From Steinernema hermaphroditum (Eukaryota; Nematoda; Chromadorea; Rhabditida; Steinernematidae): 64,000 bases of DNA. The DNA lies in the NCBI GenBank assembly GCA_030435675.1, contig CM059621.1:17670001-17734000 (forward strand), in the 5' to 3' direction. The translations under genes were made by a program, and so were the position numbers. Positions within the stretch are counted from its first letter, which is position 1. Each line of letters begins with the position of its first letter. A model generated the notes under the pieces. The model was not told where the DNA came from, searched no databases, and was given only the letters and a program-made list of their open reading frames with translations. Of the stretch, positions 25,816 through 36,700 are shown piece after piece.

Positions 25816-26236
25816 CCCCTATATATAAACGGAGAACCGACGGGTCCGTTGGTCTGTGTGTGTGTGTCTGTGTGTTTTTCCGTGCGCACGGGGAAAACAC
25901 CGACACAAAATAAGGACCCCGAGAGGAACCGAACCCGACACCGCCCGCTTACAACCGGAGAACGTTCGCAATGAGCCACACAGACAGTTGAGATGGTAGC
26001 GCTCCACTTCCACTGTGTCTCTGGCGATGCTAGGCTTTGAGTTTTTTGCAGTTGTTCAGTGATTTTTTGCCTATTTTGTAATCAGCAGAGTTATCCGTTC
26101 AAGCTTCCTGAAACTTTACAGTTTTTTCGCGCACTTCAGCCATTTACATGAGCGCCAATCTTGCCGCCCGCAGGGCTATGGACTGCTTGGTTTTTAGTAC
26201 CTGGAGGGCGCGAATTCGTGCGCAGCCGCGTTTATT
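25816..26236 (-). mobile_element. non-autonomous Helentron/HINE-like element, copy 2
   Basis: Second full-span member of the family at 8368-8920, sharing both ends, the CCGACGG-GT-CCGTTGG hairpin and the core. It is about 130 bp shorter because it has a shorter TG tract and a single TTGCCGCCCGCAGGGCTA unit. No coding capacity. Confidence 0.75.
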
Positions 26237-26868
26237 TATGATTAATGAACACTTCCGAACACTTTCGCCGAACATAGAAGATTTCCTGAAACTTTTATCT
26301 ATGAGTAATAGTGAATGGAGCAAACTGATTGTGGCGTGCAGAATCTTTGTTTCACTTTCGTGCTTGCCGCTATCACTTAAATACACGTTGTTCACGCGTA
26401 ATTGTGGAATTTGTTGCCGAATTTGTTGCTAACTTCCTTCTAAATTTGTGTTCGAGCGTGTTCCAACCCCACTAAGCATTCGTACGGTTCGTCATGCGTC
26501 TTTAGCGGTTCCAACTGGTTTGAACCTGTTTAACCTTAATGACTTGATTTGTTTTTTTCGTGTCTGCAGTAGAACCTCTATCGATTTGCACTTTTGGACA
26601 AGTTATACACGGAACCAGTCCGTAAATGCCATAGCAAAGCCTCATTTTTGGAATTTTTTCATTGGGCGTACTGAGTCGGCATGATTAATGGGTTGATTGC
26701 GTAAACACTGCCGTAGAAAGAGCAGCTGAGAAGTCGTCAAAGTTTTTGTGTAATAAAGCTCGAGTTCAGGTTTTCTTCGTTGACGCCCTTGATCGCCTTG
26801 TCTAACGCTCATAACCCCATCACCACTCCTTGGCCGTTCTCAGTTGCTTTCTGAATTTCGACAGGAAG
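26237..26868. other. intergenic, upstream of the Mig18-like gene
   Basis: No gene supported. An acceptor-like TTTCGACAG lies five bases before the downstream ATG and might be a trans-splice site. Confidence 0.5.
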
Positions 26869-29222
26869 ATGACTGTATTACTATTACTTTTCCTTGGCTG
26901 TCTCGCTCTTAGCTCAACACAGGATGTCGGCAAGCAGAGATTTGCTGTGCATCGGAGTATGTTCGGCACTCGAGTTCATCATGTGAGATATGAGACAATG
27001 CCGAACAACTTTGTGGATAAACTCGGTGAGTGATCAGACAAATAGAGCCGATATATGAATTGCATTAAATCTCCAGTTTTTAATGCAGATGACATAAAAT
27101 ATCAGAGACTATCTAGGAAGAATACTATCGGTCCACTTCCGAGCCTTCGAAAACGCTTTATCACTCAAATTACGCCCGCAATTATGACTGTGCGAAAGTC
27201 AGAACTCAAAACTTTTTTCAATTAATTCAAAAAAAGGCAATTTGTGATGTTTGAAAAACAGAAGTACACTAAAAGTACTAAATTATTTGTTCGGCAAAGC
27301 CTTCCAGCGGCGTGCTTGACTTTAGAAATAGCAGATTTTGGAGATTTTCCGGTGTCATAGAGCTTCGAAGACTAGTCAGTTTCAGTGGCGACGTGGAGAA
27401 GAGCTTCTCATCTTCGATTGACGTTGCAGGAGCTGGTAAATATTTCTTAGCCATCTGCTGGAGAGTAGGGACAGTGCTCCACCAAGTTTTAAGTCGTGTT
27501 TTGCCAAAAAGTCAAAAGTTTAAACTCTAAACTTGCACGACAGCCCTGGTCATGAATGGCTTTGTAGATCGACGCGTTGTGTCGATGAGTCCAAGAGTGG
27601 ATGTGCGAAATTTTACACGAATCGATAATGAAATTGCACAAGCCTCAATAAATAAAAGTATCTTTCAGGGAATGAAGTGCCCAACAAAGCCAACAGTCAC
27701 AAAGGCCCTGATGGGAAAGATGTTTACGATTGTATTGATGTGATGGGAGCTGTTAAAGCACATGGTACAGAATATGAAAGACCCAATGGACGCTTTAAAT
27801 ATCGCTGCAACAATGGCATTGAAGAAGTCTCAGGTAAGATCTCGCTGTGAATCATATTCTTCCGGAAAGGAAGTTTCCAAACAAAACAGTAAAGACATTA
27901 TTGGACACCTTCTTCTATCCTTCATTTTAGCTTGTGTCGGTTCAAAGCGAACGAATAAAGCAGTCATAAAAGTGGAAAGCACGCACCATGCCGACGGATT
28001 CTGGGCCAAATGCGAACAGTTCCCAAACAAAACCGTTGTATACACAGAAGGCAAGTCATATCCACTGGAACTGCAAGCAACTTTGTTTAAGAACCCCGAT
28101 GCAATGTGAACGGAAAAGACTATCACATCGGCGACGAGATAGAAGGAGCATACATTCGCATGGTTTGTCAGGAAACGGGCTACAAGGTGCTAGGATGTTA
28201 CTACTTCAACGACAAAAAAGATGTCGTTAAAATGAATCCCGGAACGACGGCCGAAGACGGAGACGTTGTGCACCACTGCGACGACAATGACGGAAACATC
28301 CAGTACTACGCCCAACGTACGGAGACATAACAGTTCTGGCCAGGCACTCTTGTTTCAGCTTCCGGTTGCACTAAACTCGGAAAAAAATACAAAGAGGGCG
28401 AAGAGTTCACAGCTAATCATCTGAGATACAAGTGCAACAAAGGTGTCACGAACATCGAAGGTAAGGAGACTGTTTCTTCAGTCATGGCTATCAACAGTCA
28501 CCGCATAGGATGCTACATCGACGAACATCGTGATTTGAATGTTGGTCAAGATATCGTAGACGGCAAGATGGTGTACCGTTGTTACCGACTGGGACCAAAG
28601 GTGCAATATGAGGAGTACGCTTGTGGCTACAATGGCACTCCTTCCTGCAAACCTGAGCCCATTCCGAGCACACCTGATGACATCCCGTCACTTGGCCACG
28701 GATTGAAAGCACCGGGATTCTCTTCGTTTGGTGTGGTTCAGGTAACTAACCTTATGATTATATGCGAAATTTTATCAACTATGAGGGAAACGTGAACATC
28801 AGCGGAGTAAAAACCAAAATCAGAGACCGATAATGACAACCGGATGCTTTCCATGTCACCCTAGATCACTAGCTTTGCCGTGATCTCTGACCCACTATGT
28901 CATGTCACCGAGACAAAACAGTAAAAACAAAAATGGTAACAGCCCAATATATATCATGCCTCATTAGACGTGAACGACTGTCTACCGCTTAATTCATTAC
29001 TATGACAACAACAAGTTTCTGTGGTAGACAATCTTCGAGAGCGCCAAACAGGATTGTGGCTAGAATAATGCAAAAGACGTTCCTTCTTCTAAGATTTCGC
29101 TGATTTCATTCCGTCGAAAAACAAAATTTCAGACAATTGGTCCTGAGAAGTTCGCCGGCGGCACGAACACTGTCAAACTCGACCTGAACAAACTTCTGAT
29201 GTCGTCTCAAGGATCACATTAG
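26869..29222 (+). CDS. secreted protein with Mig18-like fibronectin type I repeats
   Basis: Seven exons in exact phase: 26869-27025, 27669-27833, 27931-28050, 28092-28316, 28359-28460, 28509-28741, 29133-29222; 363 residues. Signal peptide MTVLLLLFLGCLALSSTQ. The body is a row of small units of the form C-x(n)-Y/F-x-x-(G/D)-x(n)-Y/F/W-x-C-(N/E), for example CIDVMGAVKAHGTEYERPNG to YRCNNG, and CNVNGKDYHIGDEI to MVCQETGYKVLGC, each close to one exon. This pattern fits the nematode Mig18-like Fn1 domain found in extracellular matrix proteins. Intron 3 (28051-28091) uses a GC donor (GAAG|GCAAGT) and a TTTAAG acceptor. Intron 1 (643 bp) is empty of recognisable features. The domain name is my inference from the pattern; secretion and repeats are directly seen. 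Confidence 0.82.
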
Positions 29223-30124
29223 TGTTGTCCGAACTTGTTTTCTTTACTGTAAAATAAATTGTATTTTTCCTTACACACCGTCCTCACAACTCCAGCAAGC
29301 GTTGGCTTGAATGCATTTCACGTCTTTCTCGAAATGTTTTGACCTTGAAGCGGGCGAAACATAATTGCGAAGACAGCGGTGCGTAAACGAATGCGCGCGT
29401 CGCCACTGTAGTCGTGCCCGAGTTCAGGTTTGCTCGGAGGCTAATTTCATCCCCTAATTGAATTGCGGTCTCCGATGCGATGTCTTCTTACAGTCCTACT
29501 CTTGACGGCGGTTTCTTGATAGACGTGCAAACCTTTTTTGTGCGGGCTACTGCTAGGCGTTAGGCATTTTCTCTAGTTGTTTACTGTCTCTTGGCTGTAT
29601 TATTAATTGCTGCCGTCACACCACTAAGATATGATCCTTTCCTGTCAGCGATAACTTATAAAATGTATGTATGTTCTATAGTGAGAAGGATAAAGCAGCC
29701 CACGACTTTTTGAAGGGCTGTGTTTTTGATTAGGTTATAAGCTTGCAATGGCAGAATGGGGAAGTGTCTTGTGCATTAAAATCGACTTCATTGATTAGAC
29801 TTTTATTTATCGTCTCAGCATAAAGCAATATGATCCTTTCGATGTTTCGAATTCTTTCTTTCGCTCGACGTCAGAACCCAAAGCAGGAATGTGATTCATT
29901 TCAACGTTGTAATATGCTTCGCAAAAATTGTCACAATCGGAAGGAGCGACGAGAAATGTATGTCCATAGCTAGCATGCATTACGGATCACTCGCTTAAAA
30001 CGAGAATATCATACAAGAAGATAAGAACTGACCGTCTAATCGAATCGTTTTGAATAATTTTTTTCTTTCGCGTCGGTCTGCGCATCAAAAGCTACCGTTG
30101 CTCATCGACTATTGTTTAGAGAAC
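29223..30124. other. intergenic
   Basis: AATAAA near 29250 (AAAATAAATTG) is the likely poly(A) signal of the upstream gene. No other gene or repeat recognised. ATTGTTTAG five bases before the next ATG resembles a trans-splice acceptor. Confidence 0.5.
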
Positions 30125-31706
30125 ATGTTCTATTCTCTTTTTGCGGCAATATTCGCCGTGCTGATCTTCAAAGTAGATGCAGCTTCGGAGCGCTACTTTG
30201 CTGCGGTGAAAATCACGTAAGATGCGTGAGTGTTCACCGTTACTCTCAGCAGTGTTTAGGTGCGACCATGGACATGAGGTGAACGGAGCGTGTATTTGTG
30301 ACGGTGACTACGTAGGGACACACTGTCAGTACAAAATGCAGTGCTCTTCGTTCGACAGACATCTCAATGGATCGTAAGTTCAGCTGTTCGTAGTGTTGAA
30401 AAAAAGAAGATCGAATATTTGTTAAGTAACCAAAAGAGTGGCCTAAGGCAAAGTTCTCTTTGTTTCTGTCTTGCATTCGAAGACTAGCTATCCACTGTGG
30501 CCAACTTTAATGACATTTGAGGCCAGGTTGCTTAATGCTTTGTCGTCATGCCTTTCCTTTATGCTCTTCCCAACGCCTCAGCATCCTGGCTGACCTCCAT
30601 GTGACGTCTGAAACTCACCCTGCCTGCTTCTAAGCTTTACCGCCCAACTCTATCCATCCTCTACGATAAATTTTTATCTTTAAGCACTTTCCACACTAAT
30701 CTTTACTACTGTAGCCTAAGTCTTATGTAGTTTCTGTATCTCTGTAGCCAAATCTTAGAGATCATGATCCCATGATCTCTAAGATTTGTGCAAGATCTTC
30801 TTTAAGCAATTTTTTTTATCAAATTTCAGCTTGATCTCCATAGTTTCTTATTTTTGGTTCTACTACTGACAGTTCAGTGTCTTGGATACACTAGAAAACA
30901 AAGATCAATGTGCTCTAAAAGAATTTTCATTCTTTGAAGAACCCTACAGTACCATGTAAAAAGATAGACATACCCTTCCAAAACACAGTCTATCCATGGA
31001 GAACCAACTTAGAGAAAAAGGGATCATACCTTCGGAGAACCCGCTTTAAAAGACGTTTACACGCAAGAAACGTTTCTCTAAAGAAGGTGCTGCCAGGCGA
31101 TTTGGACACCGCCACAAGCAGAGGCCCTGTATAGACAGATAAGTGCACTTTCTCAAAGTTGGTTATCTACAGAGAAACGGCGTTTTGAGGGGTGTGTCTA
31201 TCTCTCTGCACCGCACTGTACAGGGAGCGAATACACGTATAGAGTCACTTTTTCAGCTGTATTGAATGTTTGGAAGGATTCATTGGAGATCGCTGCGAGC
31301 AAATCATCTGTCATCATGGCACAGAAAAGGTCGACCAGCAAGAGTGTGTGTGTGAGAAGCCTTATGGTGGACAGTTTTGTGATCGTCTCGACACAAAAGA
31401 CGTCTACTATTTCTACAACAGCAGGGTAACTAATGCAGGGTGTAGGCAAAAGGGGCCCTTTGATGTTTGTTTGAACTCGTTTAAAAAACGATCGTTTGCT
31501 AGGTGTTCCACTAATGAACTCAAACTTAGATGTTACTGATGGGACCTCTTGGAATCATCGCACTCATCCCGCTCTTCGCCATCTACTACGGCTGTGAGTA
31601 CATGGCCAGAAAGCGTCAAATCACCCGCGTTACAAAGACGCTCGATATCAACAACATTACGGTCAAATCTAAAGCTGTCAAACAACTTCTTCTTGATGAT
31701 GTCTAA
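30125..31706 (+). CDS. small type I membrane protein with EGF-like repeats
   Basis: Four exons in exact phase: 30125-30216, 30260-30373, 31257-31425, 31530-31706, 183 residues. Signal peptide MFYSLFAAIFAVLIFKVDA. EGF-like Cys patterns follow: CDHGHEVNGACICDGDYVG-x-HC, a middle CSS to CLEGFIGDRC, and CHHGTEKVDQQECVCEKPYG-x-x-FC. A membrane span (PLGIIALIPLFAIYYGCEYM) and a basic cytoplasmic tail (ARKRQITRVTK) close the protein. Probably a cell-surface protein. Intron 2 (883 bp) holds short inverted tracts, including a palindrome CTTAGAGATCATGATCCCA that continues to its complement near 30752-30785, and a pair GAGAACCAACTT/AAGTTGGTTATC (31000, 31160), suggestive of small MITEs. No specific orthologue recognised. 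Confidence 0.82.
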
Positions 31707-32802
31707 ATATCAAATAATCGTAATTATAAACAAGGTACTGTATTATGTTTCACATGTCCACGTAAAGAAGAGCTCTGGGATGAGCGGATCGTGCGATTAT
31801 GCAAATATAATTATTCCGAGCGATAAACTATAGCGCAAGGTCGGATTATGTTGGCCAATCATGGTGACATTGTGTTTATTTTGTTAGTCCTGTCTGGAAA
31901 CTTCCGCTTGCTTTCCTCGGAGAGTTGACTCGGCGGGCGTTCCCAGACGCCGAAGTGACTTTTGTGCCGCCAGCGGCTTCGAAGATGGTTTCCCCAGTCC
32001 ATCACTTGGTGAATGTGGCGGCGGTCGGATAGAGAGACGATTACTGAAATTGCAATTCCTTTGGGAACGACGACGACTGTTAATCCGCCGTTCTCAGAGC
32101 CCCTTTGCCGGCAAGTGTGATGACGTCATCCCTTGGCTTTCAAAAAGGCTTTCACTCAGCATGGAATGCTCATTTACCTATCGACTTGTCAAGGGATAAA
32201 GTGGCAGATATATCGCTTATTTCTATGTCGACGCCTTTGAACGTCACACAAAGAAAAGACATTCCTCTAAGAACTAATTAATTAGCATGGTAAATTTCTG
32301 CACTAAATCGGAGCTTTGAAGTGATTAGGGGAATACGCCACGTCTTCAGCGATCGAATTGGCGCGACTAATGCGTGCGATGAAAATCTGCCGCTAAGAAA
32401 AGTCGCTTTGGAGGTCAGCTGTGCAAGTTTCATCACTGCTGCTTTGTTTAATCTTATTTACATCACTTTTCTTCTATTGGGTTGGGGCACACAAAATGTC
32501 CGTTTTTAATTATGTCGATTTTCGTACTATCTACTCTGTTTGCAAAACCGGCGCGCGGTTGTGTTCGTCACTGATACGGAAGCCTCAGCTTCAAGCCGTC
32601 TACCTATTCCACTACATCTTAGCTCGATAGGCGGCTGTCACTTATGCCTAGAGTTCCCTTGTTAGTACACGTAAGGATTATGTTGAAACTGCTATCTTAT
32701 ATAAATGTCTTCGGTTCTTTAAAGGAATATATGTGAAAATCTCGCATATCACAATGGGCACTACGTTCGGAGTTATATAGTTATCCTGTATCTACAAGCA
32801 TT
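31707..32802. other. intergenic
   Basis: No gene, RNA or dispersed repeat supported. TTCCCTTGTTAG near 32653 matches the ends of the element at 43589-43993 and may be a fragment of it. Confidence 0.45.
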
Positions 32803-33149
32803 TGGCTCTGTTAGGGAATAGTGACCAAAATCGCACTAAATTGACAAAAGTACAAAACTGTATTTTACTGACAAAACCAAATTTCACTGATAAAACATTA
32901 TTTAACCGTTAACTGTAGGTAACTATCCAAGCCTGGATGTTAGGCCATGCGCAAAAATGAATACGGTGTTCGCCTGCGGCTCGATCGCAACTTTAAATAT
33001 CTAGACGTCCAGATGAAAAAAGTGATTTTGTTCTCTCACTTGAACGGGTTTTGTCAGTGAAATTTATTTTTTGTCAAAAACACACTTCTGTCAATATAAA
33101 TACCATTTTGTCAATTCAGTGCGGTTTTGGTACTACCCTAACAGAGCCA
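32803..33149. mobile_element. MITE with TGGCTCTGTTAGGG inverted ends and 6-bp target duplication
   Basis: 347-bp element. The left end TGGCTCTGTTAGGG continues as an imperfect inverted repeat (CCAAAA(T/C)CGCACT(A/G)AATTGACAA) with the right end. The flanks carry the direct repeat AGCATT (32797-32802 and 33150-33155). No coding potential. Confidence 0.85.
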
Positions 33150-33464
33150 AGCATTTTACGTGACTTCCTTTAGATTTATGTATTTCAGCGTTCTAAGATC
33201 ATTAAGTGGGGAGGGGGGTCACGTCATGCAAAACATCCTGTAGTTAAGAGTAGTACTTCCTCAATTATCTCGTCACTTAGCAAGCTCTTAGATCAACTTC
33301 TTAAAAAACTTCCGGACCACTGGGTCGTGAATAATGGTCCACCCACAGGTTACGAGCAGTGCATCGAATCGGGCTATTTTCAGATTTCTAAGCAATGAGC
33401 AACACCCATAGAATAAGACCGTTTAGAAGAAGTTACGGATTTTTTGTAAGCAACGATTTGAGTT
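33150..33464. other. gene-free stretch
   Basis: Short interval between two repeats, with nothing recognised. Confidence 0.45.
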
Positions 33465-33770
33465 GGTGACGATCGGCGATCGGTTGTTCTCTCGCTGAAT
33501 GTTTGAGAGAGAGGTTGTTCTTGGCCTTTGTTGTTGGCGCAGTGACTGCGATGGCTCCCAGAAGGACTGAAACACCAGGATGGCGTAGGCCAAGAAGCTG
33601 CTGCCCGACCACCCGCCCCGCCAAACCAAAGCTGCAACACGTACATCGACGTCCCCAGCCTAACAGGAGATGGTCTTCCGCTAGCTCCTGCACTTGAACT
33701 GCTTCCACTTTCGCCGCTTTGAAGCCCGTGTACAATGATGGGATCGCTCTACTCGTACCCAGCGCCGAAG
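33465..33770 (+). mobile_element. SINE-like retroposon, copy B (diverged)
   Basis: Shares CGATCGGTTG, TCTCTCGCTGAA, GAGAGGTTGTTCTTGGCC, GGCTCCCAGAAGGACTGAAA and ACACCAGGA with copies A and C. Its 3' tail and target duplication are not recognisable, so it looks older or truncated. Confidence 0.65.
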
Positions 33771-36700
33771 AAAAGAGAAAACCTGCATCAACGGCGTGAT
33801 ATCTGCTCACTTTGGGGCATACTAGGCGTCTTGTATGGTCTAGTGCCATTGATCCGAGAAAATGAACTCGCAAAGTCAATTACTATAACAGATTTTAGAG
33901 ACAATAGATATTCGAATGATAGTTCATTGTAACTTAAAAAAAGATGCTTTTACATGATTTTGATAGGCAGTATTCACGACAACACGGCTTAAAGATAGAC
34001 CTCAATCGACGACTCACCGTATTTCTAAAGAAGCTATGCAAACTGACAGTTTGTCCAAATCACAAATGTCATAGGCATCATTGCTGGGCTAATAGAATGG
34101 ACACATGGACACAAAAAATGACAATTGGATTTCGACAGCTGGCTCGAAGGCGGATGATTTAATTCCAATTTCGGAGTTCCTCCTTTTGTTCTGTCTATTG
34201 ACTTTTGATCGATTCTTTGGAGTCTTTGTTTTCGCTTTCCTAAAACATTGCCTCTATTCCTAGATTACAAGCTGGTCGTATTCACAGGGTGCTTCTGGTT
34301 ATCGGCAGGCAGTGTTGTTGATGTTTGTGGGATTTCCGCACCTATCACCGAGAAGGTATAAGTGGAAGATTGCGTGACTGTTTGTGGTTAAGAAGCTCTG
34401 TGTATATGGGCGCATTTCACGCTAGCACAATGTCGAAAATATCTCTAGGCCACTAGAATTAATGAACAAACACAAAGCAGGAATCAAATTTAGGTTGCTG
34501 GCTTAGAGGGGAAAAACCTTTCCCAACGAGAGTTAACTTCTGGTGAATTGAAGGGCTTCTTTATAATGAGGAAACTTCGTTCGCTTTTGACCAGAATCTT
34601 TGCCCTAACATGCTCGCTACATTTATATTTTCGAAATTTCATATTTACAAACACCATATGAATGATGTGAGAACGTGAAATTTATAAGATATCCCTGAAA
34701 CGGACCAAATTAGGAGCGCCATAACAAGGGTCCCTTGAGACGAAGACACTTATGTCATCTTTTTCTTGGTCTCCTTGATAGCGGTGTTCTCCTTCCTGAG
34801 TATTCACCAGTGATTCGTCTGTTTATCTACTTAACCTATTCTCTTCTCATAATTATATTTTCGTCTCTCGTCAATAAATTATTCCCCGTAATCTTCAACA
34901 TAACAAAAGTTCATTGCACGCTCGCCAGAGCATCTATAATGAGCGGAGTCACAAGCACCTCTGCTTGAGGGGCGACTTGAACCCTCCTCCAAACACAAGC
35001 CACTCCCTAACGAGTGTCGCTAACGCTTTTTTGATTTTGGCGCGCAAGCAAATCAAATTTTGTCCCTCCAGCGTACTATTAAATGTTTCTGCAAGTTTCA
35101 ATCTGCATTTCTGATAGGCGTGCGCCAGGCCGATCCGTATGATCTCGTGTGGGAAGTGGAATATTCAAGTAGACGCAGTCGCGCGTCCAGTTCTGCCTCT
35201 CCGCTTATCTCCGTTTTCCAGATTCGCTCATCAGTTGGTCAACAAAAGTGCGCCTTACACATCGACGATGTATTCGTACAATTACGACTATGATGGTATC
35301 TTCGAGCGTCTTTCGAGGAAATTGAAATTCGGTGGGTTCGTTCGCCTTCTTAATTGGAAGAGGAAAAACATCTGGTCTGCGTTTATTTAATGTATCTGGT
35401 GCGGCGGGGGCAGAAAGGAGGACTTGGTGGGAGCTAATAACTGGATCACTACCGCAATGAATATGAGTTGTGCTAATCTGATAAAGCTCAGAGAAGAGTC
35501 GCTCTCAAGCACTTTGTCTTGCGAGAACAATTATTTTCTTTTTGTGGTTGTCTTCCATCTGGACCGAGCGAGTTTTCGTAACTCAGATCTGAGGTCGAGG
35601 GAATAAAGCATTGGGGTGGTTGAAGAGGGTCATGCTGAAACTCCATCTCAAGAACCCATAAAGTTTGTCAGAGAGGGAAGGCCAGCACGACTATAGCCAA
35701 AGCGAGTCAAGTCGCGATTTTATGGCACAATAAATGCTTTTTGCATTGCTAACGTCATTAAGTGTCTGCAGAAATATCTCGACTGGCACGTTTAGTGTAG
35801 GCGAGAGATCGTTCCGCGGACACAAAATGAGGTTGATAGAGTTCTGCGTAGTTAGATAAGAGCTATGTTGCAAGATGAATGTTACTGCAGCTGCCGATTT
35901 AGGGCAAAAAGGAAGCAGATGTCCGATGCATAAAGAATGAAACTTTCCACATCATATTGTGATCTATGAGTGGGTTGACTCTCAGATCTCCAGTGACTAT
36001 AAGACGACAACAGGGACTGTCCCATACGACGGCGTTAACATGTCAGACTATACATATCTCACTGGAATGACTAAGCTCGTAGTCACGAGATGATTTGTGC
36101 AAGTCAAGAATCAGAGAGGCGGAAGAAGATTGCATCAGGAATCAAATTAACGCAAAACGTGGACTCGAAAGTGCAACCAGAATTCACTTTAATTCGATTC
36201 TCACAGACGACATTTCTCATGTGTGAAAAGATCAAATCTAAAATTGGTGTTAATTAATCTTTTATTGATTTACTTAAGACCGACGATGACACACGGGATA
36301 GAGAGATGTCTGATGAGGATGATGATTCTTCCGGGTTATCTTGCCCTTCGCTTTCCTTGACACTGCGTTGTTCGTTCTCTGATGCGAGTGAAGGCCATAA
36401 AAGGTCCTCATGAAATATTCACCACCGACTCATTTATATAATTTGTGGTGGTTCTTTATGAGAAGTGGTTACGAATGTGGGGCCGCATATAAGTGATCGT
36501 TTATGTCGCACTTTCAGAAGGGGGAATGACAAGCGGCTGTAACGTTGATAAGTAGGGCAAAAAGATGACACTAGTAGGAGCTAGGCCCAGGAGTTCATGA
36601 TGTAAATGAAGTGAATTAGGCCTATAGAGGTCATATAGAACAGTGTTGTTCCCAGCTTTGTTCAAGGCACCAAAATTTTGCGGTTAATACGGACTTAAAA

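Noticed and set aside
34895..35030. tRNA-like B-box (GGTTCAAGTC on the minus strand)
   Set aside because: No cloverleaf can be drawn: T-arm, anticodon stem and acceptor stem do not pair.
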